Under the pieces are notes generated by a model. It had not been told where the DNA came from. It ran no database searches and saw only the letters and a program-made list of their open reading frames with translations. The position numbers and the translations under genes are program-made. DNA of 64,000 nt from Pterois miles (Eukaryota; Chordata; Actinopteri; Perciformes; Scorpaenidae), in the NCBI GenBank assembly GCA_947000775.1, contig CAMQGK010000567.1:24067001-24131000 (forward strand), written 5' to 3'. This document shows, piece after piece, positions 12,270 to 24,846 of the stretch. Position 1 is the stretch's first letter; every line of letters begins with the position of its first letter.

Positions 12270-12722
12270 CTTAAGGTCTTTGCACACCAAGTCCGTGTTT
12301 TTTTTAAATCTGTCATGTGATAAAAATCATTATGCACAGAGACCTTACACACTCCGATATGTTTTATTATTCTATTTGCTGCAAAGATTCGGAATACAAG
12401 ACAAAACTGATTTACTTATGTGGGTGCTGTGCAGTGGATAGCACTAGTCCCAAACGGGGTTAATGAATGAATAACATTAGCAAGAAGCTGCTGTTTAGCT
12501 GCCTAGAGCTCAATCACTACCGTGTAATCTTTCCAACATGCTTTGTTTTGTGACCATCTCAGATTCAAGCTGTTCCGTAATCACCTGCATCAACCCTATC
12601 CTTATCTTTTCTTTCTTCATCGTAAAGTGTTTTGTGCTGGGAGATGAAGTGGCTCTGAGTGGTCAAACAACCCTCTTTTGGCGTTTGACAGATACAGATT
12701 TGGTGTGCAAAGATCTTTTAAG
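12270..12722 (+). mobile_element. MITE with terminal inverted repeats (tctttgcacaccaa)
   Basis: The left end includes ggtctttgcacaccaagtcc. The right end includes acagatttggtgtgcaaaga, its inverted counterpart. The interior contains paired fragments (aagattcggaatacaagac) but no coding sequence. Confidence 0.72.
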
Positions 12723-13620
12723 CTTTATGTTTGATGCATTTGCAAGGTTTGCAAGTGTCTGCATGTCCAAAGTGGTGTCACACGATGGGACCACCTTTGT
12801 GACCGCTTGTGTCCAAGTGACGGTCCGTGTTGAACGCTTAACTGGGGCTTTAGGACAGCTTGCATTAAAACATGCTGGTATTGTAGGGAGACGCCACCGC
12901 AGTTATGCCGACTTGTTTCGTTCCAGTATTTCCCGGATGCATGTATAGAGTACACGTTATATAGCAACACAATGTGATTGGCTGTTTGCAGGCGTCGCTG
13001 GCCAACTTTGGCTACAACAGAATGTCTAAACATCACCCTGACAAGTTACTGTAAAAAGGACAGTGATGCAAACGCTGGTAACAAGCTGAGTGTCCTGACA
13101 GTTAATGATCCCCTGGGTGACAGTGCTGGAGCTGATGATCAAGTATCTGACCTAAAATCTGAATTTGATCACTGAGCCCCTCTGGGTTTCTAACTCCAGG
13201 CCAGACCGGCCTCGTTCTCTTTCTGTCCACTGCAGCCTGGACTGCTGCAGATAGATAAAAAACTGGTACTTGTTATTTCACATGTGATGTGGTCGTGTGT
13301 GTATTTGTGTGCATGTTGTGCACGGCGCTGCATGGTCGTCTTCATGTGGAGACATCTGTTGCTTTAACGTAATTACAGCCTACCTCCCCCCCTCCTCTGC
13401 CTCACCACCAGAGACAAAACACATGCACACACTCCTCTCCGTCCTCCAGTTATTCTGCAGTCAGAAGGGTTTAGTTTAGTCTTCTTACTCTTTCTCTTTC
13501 TTTTTCTTACTTTTGCCTTTCTCACCCAACGGTAAAAGGAGCTTAAGTTCTCTTCCAGGATTTATAAATACAGATTTTGTGACTTTGTTGTGGCTACAGA
13601 CTTTGCCATTCCCTCCCCAT

Positions 13621-13622
<2 letters not shown>

Positions 13623-13687
<65 letters not shown>
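13623..13687 (+). repeat. (CA)n microsatellite
   Basis: About 32 CA units, about 295 nt upstream of the exon at 13982. Confidence 0.97.
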
Positions 13688-13981
13688 GCAGAGTCTGGGA
13701 CATGAAAATGCATGTTTTATGAATGAGTTCAGGCCTCTGCTGAATTTTTAAGGGCCGTGTGACATTTTCAGTGTAATCCCTGAACAGATGGGCTTTCCCA
13801 AAAATACACAGACACACGTGTGGGATATTCCTTTCAGAGTTTGCCAATATGCTGCTCTTTAATTACTCAATTTGGTCTGCCTTTGAAGTCAGGCCGATTA
13901 TGTGTTTGCACTGGTCTGTTTCATGTGTCCACCTGCATAGTGTTGTTGCTGTAATGGATATTACTGCTTTCGTCCACACAG

Positions 13982-14073
13982 GTGATCCCAAAGGACTACA
14001 AGACCATGACCGCCTTGGCCAAGGCCATCTCCAAGAATGTGCTGTTTGCCCACCTGGACGATAACGAGAGAAG
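13982..14073 (+). CDS. prkar1b: prkar1b coding exon: start of cAMP-binding domain A
   Basis: The 92 nt encode 30 codons plus two bases, beginning VIPKDYKTMTALAKAISKNV and ending HLDDNER followed by a split Ser codon (AG|T). This is the N3A helical motif that opens cAMP-binding domain A and packs on the catalytic subunit in the holoenzyme. TALAKAISKNVLFAHL matches RI-beta; RI-alpha has AALAKAIEKNVLFSHL. The acceptor reads cgtccacacag and the donor ag|gtacaa. The length and phase equal human PRKAR1A c.349-440. It is separated from the previous exon by a 6.2 kb intron and from the next by 29.3 kb, the longest intron in view. It was assigned by protein similarity recalled from the family and by exact frame continuity; no conservation test could be run. 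Confidence 0.97.
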
Positions 14074-16699
14074 GTACAAAAACTGACTTCTTTGAAAGGT
14101 TTGCTCAACATCCAGTGTGATGCCAGCAAACCTAATGTGCGTGTGGACTATGAGTGCATGTGTGTAAGCTGATAAAATCCTGAGCAGGCCCTTGTTCCAG
14201 AGTGTATTGCCCTGGTGGCCACTGTGTGCCAGTGTTGCCTGCTTTGGGAGCATTTGTAGTCTGCGGAGATGTGAAGGGGTGAGCATAGAAAAGAGGAGGG
14301 GTATGCAGCGAAGGGTGGGTACGGGGGCAACTGGATGTGTCTGTGTGTGTTGCATTGTGTTGTTGGTTGTTATGGTAACCTATCTGTATGTTAGTATCAT
14401 GTTGTGTATTCAGATATGGGCGGTGGTGCTCAGAAATCAACGATTCTCCATAGTCGTCTCAGAAAAAGAAGGATGCCAATTTCTCTCTATCCCTTCCTTT
14501 TTTTCACCATCTGCTCCTATTCGTTGTTCTTTCACATTCCTCCTCCCTTCAACCATCCTTCCATCTGTCCCAGATCTCCGCTGATGGCTGGGTTTGGCTC
14601 TGACAGGGGGAGGGGGTGTTGTGGGAAAAGGCTCTCAGGTGGCTGGCGGTCCCGCCTGCCAGCCGGAATAGTGTTTCATTGGCGGGGAGAATCCATTATG
14701 CCCCATGGAGAGGAAAACACCGGAGCTTTCCTGTTGGCTAAAGCCTCCACGGACCAAACCCAAAACACACTCTTTCCAGTCTTTCGTCAGCTGACAATTT
14801 GCCGTGCGTCCTTGGCACAGGCACGCATGGCCTCTGATTGCACGTCAGTGCTTCTGAAGCAGCCCCGAGCAGAATGCAACATGTGATGGATCCGGACAGT
14901 CTGAAAAACCATGTACTTGGGTGGCTGATGTGGCAGATTGGAGTTACACCACAAAGAACTATGCGGCAGCAGAACCTAAAGCATCAGGTTTTAATGTACT
15001 CAAGGCCTCTTGGCATGCCAAGCTATGTAATGTTGTCGTCGGCAGCCCGTGAAACCATGCATGATGTAGAATTTATTCGACTGGCTGTCATGTTAGCTGT
15101 CTCGCTACACGCGGCTTGCATCAAGCATTAATGCTGTGCACACAGGAATTCGTTGTTGTGTCTTTGGTAGGTGAGCATGCAGCTAGCAGCGCTGAAGGCT
15201 CGCAGCTAGTGAAAATGTCTGATTTGCTAGATTGCACAGTGGCATGGCAGTTAGTTGGCTTTGCCTTTGTGTAACTCTCTCTCTCTCTCTCTCTGTCCCT
15301 CTCACAATATGCCTCACTCTCTTCTGTTCTTCCTCACTCTTCACTTCCAGCTGATGATGCTGGCTGGCTGGCCGACTGGCCGGGTGGCTGGCTGGCCGGT
15401 CACGTTGCGGTTATGTTGCGGTTGTTGCGCCTGGAGCCCCTGCCGACAGAAGTGTATTGATGTTTGGCCAGTGTGGTCGTCAGTGAAAAACTGCACACAA
15501 CAACCAGCAGGCACATTGCTTAGTCGCTGTAGATTACACTCATTGGTAAAGCTCAGCACCAAACTTTGCCTGAGAAGGTGCATCTGTGACTTCATCTCAA
15601 CCTAAATCATGTACAGTATTGGTAATCCACTAAAGCAGTGTATATGCCTGTTGCTCCAGGAGACAAAACAGCAAATGAAGCCAATCTAGTTATCATTTCT
15701 GCGTGGTGATGCCTTCTGTCGTGGCATTGATGAAGTCACAGAGTACATTGGCTTCTTTAGATGTGCCAGAACTGTCAGAGACTGACGTACATCAGCAGAT
15801 GGAGTCTGACTACACAGTCCTCTCTCACTGTCACTCTGTTTCCTGCTCCTCCCTCCCTCTGCAAACAGCTGGCCATTTGGGTTGTCAGATGTTCTTGCAC
15901 ATGTGGGTGAGAAGGTAGTGACAGTTGATTATTGCTGATAACATGGGGGGAGGGGGGGGGGTCATTGCCTGCCTTGTCTTCCTCTAGACTACGGGTTGGC
16001 ATTGGCAATAGTGTTTGTACTTTGTTCAGTAAAATGGCTTGAAAATGGCTGTTTTGGTTTGAAGGCTGTGTGCGCGACACAAAAAGAGAGGAAAAAAATG
16101 GAGGGCCATAAGCTGTGTCAAGGAAACATCTTGTGTGATTAGTCACTCAGCAGTTATGTAAGCTGAACACCACAATTTGTTCCCCTATTAGCGCTATATT
16201 ATGCTATCGTCCCCTTCGGTAATGAGACCAAGATTGAAAACAATGAAGCCCTCTTTGTTTCTCTGCTCTCTTTTTCCTCTCATCACATCTTCTTTCTTTT
16301 AAGCTCTGTCTGTTTCCTTTTTCATCTTCCCTTTCATACTGTCTTAAGTTACTTATCTGCCTTTCTAGGAATCCAGGGAGACGGTCCTGGCGCTGTAAGC
16401 AGTTCATTTTGTACTGAGATTGATATCAGATACTAGGTGATAAGGTTGCAGTTTCTTCTTTCTATTTTCTAACCTTTTTGCTCCTGCAGCAGTCATATAT
16501 TGTGCTATGGTTTTATTTGAATGCACAATCCAACCTCATACTGTAATGATACCAATAAGAATATGCAGTTTGTTTTCTGTATGGCTTGTCATCAGTGGTG
16601 TAGTGATTGTTGATAAGGTGGGTGTACTTCTTCAGTGGTTCCCAGCCTGTTTTACTTGAAGCCCCCCTTCTTGTATCTAAGAAAAGCTGATCATCGTGC

Positions 16700-17285
16700 T
16701 AGTCAGTGGTCAACCTACTGGTCTGAAAAGTGAAGCCAGTGCTGAAGTGGCTTAAAGTTGCATTCTTTCTAACAACCAGCAGGGGGCGACTCCTCTGGTT
16801 GCAAAAAGTAGTCTGATTGTATAGAAGTCTATGAGAAAATGAGCCTACTTCCCATTTTATTTGTTACCTTAGTAAACATTGTAAACATGAGTTTATAGTC
16901 TCAATCCCTAGTTTCAAGTCTTCCTCAATACAATATGATGTTCATTTAGTAAATTATGGTCCCATTTAGAGTCAAATAGACCATAAAGCAGGGGATGCTT
17001 TAGGGTCTTGTGATTGACAGGTCACTACAAATTAACCATTTCTCAATGTGTTTTCAGTTAAGAAAAGTTAACTATAACCTTTTTGGTCACCTAAAAATGT
17101 CTTAGTCAGTGTTCAGTTGTACTTAGCTACACCCTCTTGTGTCACAAGTGGTTGCGAAAAACCAAGATGGCGACAGCCAAAAATCAATATGGCGACAGGT
17201 AAAAACCAAGACGGCGACAGCCAAATTGCTGAAGTCAAGGCTTCAACACAGCGACTACATCCACTTCTTGTGTACAGTCTATGAT
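16700..17285 (+). repeat. Dispersed repeat, MITE-like
   Basis: It contains caaccagcagggggcgactc, aagtctatgagaaaatgagc and cttcttgtgtacagtctatg, phrases I know from teleost repeats. The motif accaagatggcgacagccaa is repeated three times with changes at 17160-17230. No second copy is clear in this window, so the boundaries are approximate. Confidence 0.5.
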
Positions 17286-18254
17286 AATACTGGACTGCAG
17301 GTGTTGAATGTGTGTGAGAGTTTACTTCTCCCTAATAAACACAGCTGAAATCTGGGTTCCAATCAAGTCCTGGTTATTTTGGTTTGTTGCTGTGGGGAAT
17401 AAACCCAACGCATGCATCCTTGTTGTCTGAAATGGATGTTTTTAAATTAGACAATCAACCATATATTTTTATGTCATTAGATTAAATTCCAACAATTCCA
17501 GTGTTAAAGCCAGTCAGGCTTTAAAGCCAGTCAGGCTTTAACACCCATAAACACCTATATACATGCATCCAGCATATATACAGCATCTTTCCAGAGGAAA
17601 TCTTTCAGCCGTGAAGCTTATATTAGTCTTCTGGTGGGGCTGAGATGAGATGACGGAGTGTATAATTACAGGAATGGGTTAGCAGGCTGGAGAAAAATGA
17701 TCCTGGAGGGCATCTTAGGACAAGCAGGATATTACTACTTAAACTAAAACAGATCCAGCTAGTCGTCTGCACTTTGATCATATCCTGTTTTGTAATGTTT
17801 GCTTCCCCATCTTCCATTGTCAGCAATATAAAGATGTCAGGGTTTATCTGTGTGTTTGAGTGCGTTCTGGTGAGAAAATGAGAATATAGAGGAGCATTTA
17901 GAGCAAGAGGAAAGAGAAAAGGAAGCTTCTTGTTGTACTGCTTCCATGCTGTTCCACCTGAGCTCACTAAAAATGTTGGGCTGAAACAACCCTGTCTGAG
18001 TATTTTTCAGCTACGCTGCTGGGTAACTGTTGGACGAACTGCATGCTGGGTTAACAGCCAGTTAGTGCAGAAGTTCTGCGCCTGCATGAGCTGAAATAAT
18101 TCTCCACACCAGCAGGTGGCGGGAGTCTGTATTCGTCATTCAGAAAGGGAAACAGGAAGACTGAGGACTGTGGATAAACAAGCCTTTGTTATGATACGTT
18201 CATGGAACAAAGCTGCATTTGACGACCATTTTCACACCGTGCTACACCGTGCCT

Positions 18255-18352
18255 CACAGCTAGAGGTTTAAACCCGGTTTGGGGCCCTTCTGTGTGGAGG
18301 TTCTCCGGGTTCTTCGGTTTCCTCTCACAGATAATGAATGGATGGATGGATG
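18255..18352 (+). mobile_element. SINE fragment
   Basis: It contains cagctagaggtttaaaccc, ggggcccttctgtgtggagg, and a tail of ggatggatggatga. The middle of the family consensus is missing. Confidence 0.65.
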
Positions 18353-19053
18353 ATCAGTTGAGCTGAAGATTAAAAATAAGAAGAGCCTTCTGTGTGCGAC
18401 CTATTGACTTTTACTTTACTAACTGTTCACAACATGGCTGCCGGGTCACAAACTTTCTCATTTTACAGCTAAACAGTACACTTCAGAAACATTTGAGGAG
18501 AGAAACAGTCATCACAGTAACAGTAGTAACATTCATATTTGATCAGCGCCGCCTAGTTTGATCGTTTGGTTTGGTTGCGAGATCAGCTGTGATTGGTTGT
18601 TTTCCTCCAGTTTGTGAAATCCTGCAGATGCCATCAGGATCACCAGAGGACACTGGGGCACATGATTTTTTTTTTTTTTCAGATTAGCTGTCTGCTCTAC
18701 TGTCAGGATATAGTGACCCTTATATAAAAATAACATATTTGCTTCATTTCTACCCACTGCAGCTTTAATCATGGGGAGGTTTAGGAGACCTAATGTGTAA
18801 AACATTTGTACTGGTACAGGGGTGAAGCAACCACACATAACCGAGTGCATAACCAAGCGCACTAATACCACCGTCACTACAAAGGATGACGGGGATTACA
18901 TTATCATGAGAAACACACAAGGACATTCTCCAGTGTGCCTGTAAGGCTGCGTTCCCAGTGAGGCCGCTCCAGCTGGGAGCGTGGAGGCTTTGATTAACGC
19001 ACCATTCCATATGTCAAACTTTATGGCCTCAGCGTTTCTGAGCTCCGCCAGCC

Positions 19054-19054
<1 letters not shown>

Positions 19055-19089
<35 letters not shown>
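19055..19089 (+). repeat. (GT)n microsatellite
   Basis: About 17 GT units. Confidence 0.97.
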
Positions 19090-19091
<2 letters not shown>

Positions 19092-19589
19092 AGCGTAAAA
19101 TTGGACCTTTATTTAGTGGTCTTCCCGACAAGCTAACATGACATGGTATTTTCACTCAAGCTTTAAGACTCAGTCTGCTATAATCTCTGAAAGACAGAGT
19201 AGCTAAGTAGTTTAATTATATAGAAGCTCAATACTTTAGGTTGTCAGTGTTAGCGGTGTTGCCGTGTTACCGGTGGTGTTCGGGCACACTCTGATTATAT
19301 TACGTACCCACCACTCTCACCACCGTTTTGCTTTTGTTTTTACAGAAATAAAACCCATTTTGTAATAGATAGTCGGACACACTACAAGCTGAAAGTGAAT
19401 GCATCCGTACGGAGTCTCAGCTCAGAGTAGCAGGACTCGTATTTCACACACGGGAAGAGTTGTCAGACAAGATAGTGGCGGAGGACTTGGTGTCGAAAGT
19501 GCCTATTTGGAAACATTTCAGATTTAAACCCAGTGCTATAAGGGAAGCACAACGTTAATGAGGCAATCGTCTTGAGGACGGAGTGTTCA

Positions 19590-19811
19590 CAGCTTCACCA
19601 ACGTAACCAACAGCACATAGATGATAGTTTAAATATTAAAGATTTTGATAAGAAAGTGGCGATAACAGAAAGAATCAGGTTGCGCTGTTTTGCGCAAATT
19701 TGGATGTGGATGTCAAGTTTACAGGCTTGTGTGTGTGCGCATCCTGTTTGTGCAGGTACATGACCACGTCTCTGTGCCCATTGATAATCAGTCTTTTGAT
19801 ATGGTCAGTAG
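19590..19811 (+). repeat. Local duplication, left copy
   Basis: It shares taaccaacagcacatagatg, aagaaagtggcgataacaga, agtttacaggcttgtgtgtg and cccattgataatcagtcttt with 20366-20597 (same strand, about 78 percent alike by eye). Confidence 0.75.
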
Positions 19812-20365
19812 GTCAAATTATTGTAAAAATTGTAACACGTTCCATAAGAAGCACAGCTGCAACAATTAATTGATCAGTTGTAATATAATTTCTTGTAAAA
19901 TGTCATCGGCAACACCAGTGTTGCTGCAAGTTTATTAACTGGTAGGAAAATGTCTTTCTTTCTACCACATCTCTAACTGCCATGCAGAATATCACGTAAT
20001 GAACATACAGTATACGATCAGGCGTCTCCATCTGTTTGTCTCTTTGACCTTGCCTGGTCTCTAAACTGAATCTCCTCCATGGTGCGGCCACTGGGTGGAC
20101 CCCTCTGTTTGCTTCCCATTAGCTGCCATAATGACCTCATTATGATATACCCAAGCAAACAGACACACGAGATAAGTCGGCAGCAGGTGTTTGATTTCAC
20201 ATTGTGCTGAGCCTGCTTTGACTGTACTAACATCCAAATCAGCCTGCAACCACCTGTCTCAACACTGTAACCATACTGTAACCATACTGTAGTGGTTATC
20301 GCATCAGCTGAAACTATTATCTCATCTTACCATCTGGATGTCTGATTATTCTGCTTTGGTTTCAG

Positions 20366-20597
20366 CTAACCAACAGCACTTAGATGATAGTTTAAAGATT
20401 AAAGGTTTTGTTAAGAAAGTGGCGATAACAGAAAGAATCGGTCCCACTGTTTTGTTATTCTGTTATTTGGATATGGATGTTGAGTTTACAGGCTTGTGTG
20501 TGTGTGTTTGTGTGTGAACAGCCTGTTTGTCCAGGTGCACCACCACCTCTCCATGTTAAATGCCCATTGAGAATCAGTCTTTTAATATGGTCAATAG
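20366..20597 (+). repeat. Local duplication, right copy
   Basis: A diverged direct copy of 19590-19811: ctaaccaacagcacttagat, aagaaagtggcgataacaga, gcccattgagaatcagtctt. The unit just after the left copy (cgttccataagaagcacag, 19840) recurs at 21531. Confidence 0.75.
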
Positions 20598-21247
20598 CGC
20601 TATCGCCTGATTAAACACATTCTTTCAGTTCCTACTGTAATGGCGTTTCTAATCTGACTTCCTACTAAAGTGATATGAAATCTGATGTCTGATAGCACGC
20701 TTTTTTGTCAGGTGTATTTTTGCACTCTTGGATAAATGACCTTGATGATCTCAAGCTTGGTTAATGTATGAGCGCAATGATGGAGAGGTGGAGACCGGAG
20801 CGATTCTTTCAGGTCACATTGAGAGAGAGAGATTGATTACAGAGGAAGAGGCCTCTGGGAAATCTGTCAGAGGTGCATTTATTTTTTTTATTTTTCCCTT
20901 AACACAAACAAAACACAAACAAATAGACACATATATATGCTCATCAAGTCTTTTCCTGTCTGCATGCATTAGTCTAATGCCCTCGTACCACAAAACACTC
21001 TCCTGGGGAAGGCACAGACCCGAGAATCCCTGCTGTCGGTGTGTAACCACAGAAATAGTCTGGCAGGCCTGAGGAAACCCTGTTTATCCCATTCCTCAAA
21101 CTGCCTTGGCAGAGTCGTCAGTAATCTAAAATAATATTGCCATCTGGTAACCGGAGTTGTTAAATCTTTTCAGGTCAAGATTGTAAAGTCAAGGAAATGC
21201 AGCCATTTCTATTTGATGTGTAATGAACCAGAACCTCTAAAAGTACT

Positions 21248-21480
21248 AGGTCTGCCCCCTCGTAGTCAGTTAGTTGACTAATGGGTTTTTCCCTAAAGAT
21301 TTCTTTAGTTGATTTTTATGCTTTTTTCATAGTGACTTATTTCCCAGAAATTTATGAGCACATCTCTGGTAAACACAAGATTTAAAGGGGTGCTTTTGTG
21401 TGATTCTTTGTGTTGATTAAGTCAATTTATTAATAAGTTGACAAAATTGTATTTGTTAGAATATTATATATTTGTTAAGA
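21248..21480 (-). mobile_element. MITE family C fragment
   Basis: Homologous, in reverse complement, to 27040-27225. Shared blocks are aagatttctttagttgattt, aaatttatgagcacatctct and attctttgtgttgattaag. Only one end is present. Confidence 0.7.
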
Positions 21481-21555
21481 ATTGTTTTGATCCAGAACGG
21501 CCCTAAAAAATTATTATAAAAATATTAAATCGTTCCATAAGAAACACAGTCGTTT

Positions 21556-21836
21556 GGAGTTGCAACAAATGATCGATTTGTTGTCAAATATTAAATTAAT
21601 TGCCAACTATTTTCATAATTGATTAATCGTATGAATCATTTTTAAAGAAAAACTTTGGATATTTTGTGGTTTCTAAACTGAATAATTGAGTTGAGGACAA
21701 AACAAGACATTTGAGGACGTAATCTTGGGCTTTGGGAAACACTAATCGACATTTATCACCATTTTTTGACATTTTATAGACTAAACAACTTCGACAGATT
21801 AATTGACAATGAAAATAATTGTTAGTTGCAGCCCTA
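21556..21836 (+). mobile_element. Short hAT-like MITE
   Basis: It runs from ggagttgcaacaaatgatcg to ttgttagttgcagccctac; the ends are imperfect inverted repeats. The interior (ttgaggacaaaacaagacat, ctttgggaaacactaatcga) is typical of a MITE I know to be abundant in teleosts. Confidence 0.75.
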
Positions 21837-22616
21837 CAATCAATACAATCTAAATTTTTTTGTGAAAAAGTTATAGCAAAGTATACAGTGGGGGGGAGGT
21901 GGTGCTTACCTCATCCTGCCGGCTTTAATCCTCTAATTAACAAGCAGAGTAATGAGCTGATGAAGTGACCGATTAGTTGACCTCTGACCCCTAAACCCTG
22001 ACCTCTGCACCTTCCCCACCAGCCCCTGCTGATGGACGGGGAACATCTTTAGTGTACTGACACTCTTTGTCTGTGTGTGTGTGTGCTTGAAAAAGTGTAA
22101 AAACCACAACAAATAAATCAGCGAGAGACAGAAAACGTAAACAAACAAACACTAGCGAAGTGAAAGACGCTGAAAAAGTGTCCGAGAGAGATCATCTGCC
22201 TCGCCTCGTGTTCCAGCGGAAGTTTATTTAAGGGCCTGTGTGAAGAAGGGACAAAACAACAAAGAGGATGCAATGTGAGATTGTGTGTTCTGTGCAGAAA
22301 TATGAGATGAACGTGGCTCCCATCGACATATCTGCTCCCATTTGAATCAGGCTTCATATCAATAGATGTGGAACTTGAGCTCTGTGCTCCGGTAAACGGG
22401 TTCATGTCCGAAACACAGACGCACTGATTCAGGCAAAATGGAGTTTTCGGTAAACTGTGACACATGCTCCCTCCATCTCCGTCAACGTCCACATGTTCAC
22501 AGTGACACATAAAGTGTGCTGTTACCATGTAGCAGTCCCTAGGGGGGTTTATGCCACACAGATATTAATCATCTCTTGAGTCATTGCTACTGCTCGTCAG
22601 GGATTGTAGTGGAAAC

Positions 22617-22800
22617 TAGGGCTGTCGATCCATTCACATATTTAATTGCGATGAATGTCATGATTGTTAATCGTGATAAATCGCACATTTTTTATCTGTT
22701 TAAAACGTACCTTAAAGGGAGATTTGTCAACATGGGAGTGGGCAAATATGCTGCTTTATGCAAATCAGTTGGAATCAATTACAATGCAAAACAATGACAA
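22617..22800 (+). mobile_element. Family A transposon, 5' part
   Basis: It starts tagggctgtcgatc and includes aaagggagatttgtcaacat and gtgggcaaatatgctgcttt, then ends after the acaatgacaaatatccagaa block. The right half is absent. Confidence 0.85.
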
Positions 22801-22839
22801 ATATCCAGAAACTCTTCCTCCTATGTTTCATCCCTGTCT

Positions 22840-22962
22840 TCTCAGCTGCTTATACCATCAATGTGTGCGTATTTGAATGTGCGTGCACGGATTTGTGGGT
22901 GTGTAGACCAGGGTTATTATAATAAACTAAAATGAAAATAAGCAGTGCGAAATATTTTTATT
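22840..22962 (+). repeat. Duplicated flank, copy 1
   Basis: ctcagctgcttataccatca, a TG-rich stretch, then gaccagggttattataataa and aataagcagtgcgaaatatt. The same order occurs at 24710-24846, and family A elements follow both. Confidence 0.75.
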
Positions 22963-23641
22963 ATGGTTGTCAAACGAATGAAGTGTTTAATCGTGATTAA
23001 TCATGATTGTCCATAGTTAGATGAGATTAATCGCAAAAATGTACCTAAAGGGAGATTTTTCAAGTATTTAATACTCTTATCGACATGGGAGTGGGTAAAT
23101 ATGCTTCTTTATGCAAATGTATGTACATATTTATTATTGGAAATCAGTGAACAACACAAAACAATGATAGATATTGTCCAGAAACCCTCACAGGTACTCC
23201 AAGACTGCAAATCTGTTTAAATCATAACATGCAAACTGCAGCCCAACAGGCAACAACAGCTGTCAGTGTGTCAGTGTGCTGACTTGACTATTGCCCCAAA
23301 CTGCATGTGATTATCATAAAGTGGGCATGTCTGTAAAGGGGAGACTGGTGGGTAACCACAGAACCCATTTACATTCACATATCTTGAGGTCAGAGGTGAA
23401 GGGACCCCTTTGAAAATGGACATACCAGTTTTTCCACACCAAAATTTACTGTAAGTTTGGAGCATTATTTAAACTCCTTCGCAAAAAGGTAGTGTGACCT
23501 GGTTGGTACCGAAGGATTGATGAGGTTTTCTAGTTTCATATGATGCCAGTATCTTCATTCTAGCTTTAAAACTGCAATCACAAGTTGCAGTAATGCCTTA
23601 AAGAAATTAGTGCCGTTAAAACGAGTTGTGGTGTTAACAGA
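22963..23641 (+). mobile_element. Family A transposon, long copy
   Basis: It runs from a diverged left end (atggttgtcaaac) through all internal family blocks to ttaaaacgagttgtggtgtt, lacking only the last terminal bases. Its left flank is homologous to the left flank of the copy at 24847, so the two may be products of a duplication. Confidence 0.85.
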
Positions 23642-24709
23642 CCAAGTAGAAACAAACACAAACAAGTACAAGACGATTGTTTTCCTTCATGCTTGCGTGG
23701 CCTCCTGCAGACTGTCCTTCCGAGCAGTGGAAACAGGATGTAGTGGCGCTGAATGGCTGTTTGTCTGTCTTCTCCCATCAAAATCTCCTTTTCTTTTGGA
23801 GTGACTATTGAGGAAGCATCCTGCAGTCTGTATTTGTGTGTCTGTTCCCGTCATTGAGAGGACCTGTTTGTCTGCGTGTTCAGGTGGAGGTTGTGAGGAT
23901 TTATATTTTATGATTTTATGGCGGGCTGTGCAACAACAGCACGGACATTAGCGGGTCTCTGTTGTGTGTGTTTGTGTTTCCCGTCTTTACCGATTTCCTG
24001 GTTGACTCTCTGTGTGTTCTCATCCCCGTTCTTCCTGAGAGCGTGGTGGTCCACTTTTTCCCCCTTTTCAGAATTCACTACTTTCTCTGTCTCTTTCTCT
24101 GTCTTTCACATCTACATCCACACTCAGCATCCAGTCCCTCCCCCCACTAGTCTTCTCTCCGTCCCCTGCTTGGCTTTGTGCTGCTGCCACAATGCCAGGG
24201 GCCAGGCGATGAGGTCATTCTCCACAGGAGAGCTGCAGGCCTGACTGAACCTCCACCATCCCCGCCACCATCCAGCGCACATATAGGCCTAACACGTCTC
24301 ACCTCCCCCAGCGCACATACGTCTTCCCCTCAGCTCCGACGACTTCACCTTTACGCCTGTGCAAACTACGCGGCACAAACACAAACAGATCATTTGCAGG
24401 AAGTTCATATCCAGGCTTTTAGTGCAGATAAACACATGGACATTAACACAGTTACACACTACTGCACTATTGCTGGAAACTTTTGTCCTCTCTCATACCC
24501 TCTGCTGGGCTTCAACCTGTCCCCTGCTGCCTCTTCAGCCCCCCTGTCATCCATCTCAGTCCTTCACTCCATCCAGCTCTTTATAAAGTAGTGAGTCACG
24601 TAGTGGTGTTAGTGTCTGGAGTCCTTTAAAAATGTTGTGTTCCTCCAAAAATGTACCCCAGAGGTCTGCACAGGACAGATTTCCAGCTATAGTTATGATT
24701 CATCCCCGC

Positions 24710-24846
24710 CTCTCAGCTGCTTATACCATCAGTGTGTGTGTGTGTTTGTGTGTGTGCACGTGTTTGTGCACATGTATAGACCAGGGTTATTATAGTAAAC
24801 TTAATCTAAAACTAAAAGCAAAATAAGCAGTAAGAGATATTTTTAG
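24710..24846 (+). repeat. Duplicated flank, copy 2
   Basis: ctcagctgcttataccatca, a TG-rich stretch, gaccagggttattatagtaa and aataagcagtaagagatatt, in the same order as 22840-22962. Confidence 0.75.

Larger units (their letters stand above)
7824..13981 (+). other. prkar1b intron, 6.2 kb
   Basis: Bounded by aag|gtcagc and cacag|gtg. It holds a MITE (8000-8867), an AT-rich MITE (9667-10280), a SINE (10410-10568), three AC arrays (10722, 11241, 13623), a small transposon remnant (11985-12085), a MITE (12270-12722) and one repeat-poor stretch (11315-11490). I see nothing recognisable at 8900-9660 or 12723-13600. Confidence 0.9.

Noticed and set aside
24178..24591. 137-codon open frame on the + strand
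   Set aside because: No recognisable domain, low-complexity Pro/Ser composition, and no splice or codon-use support.
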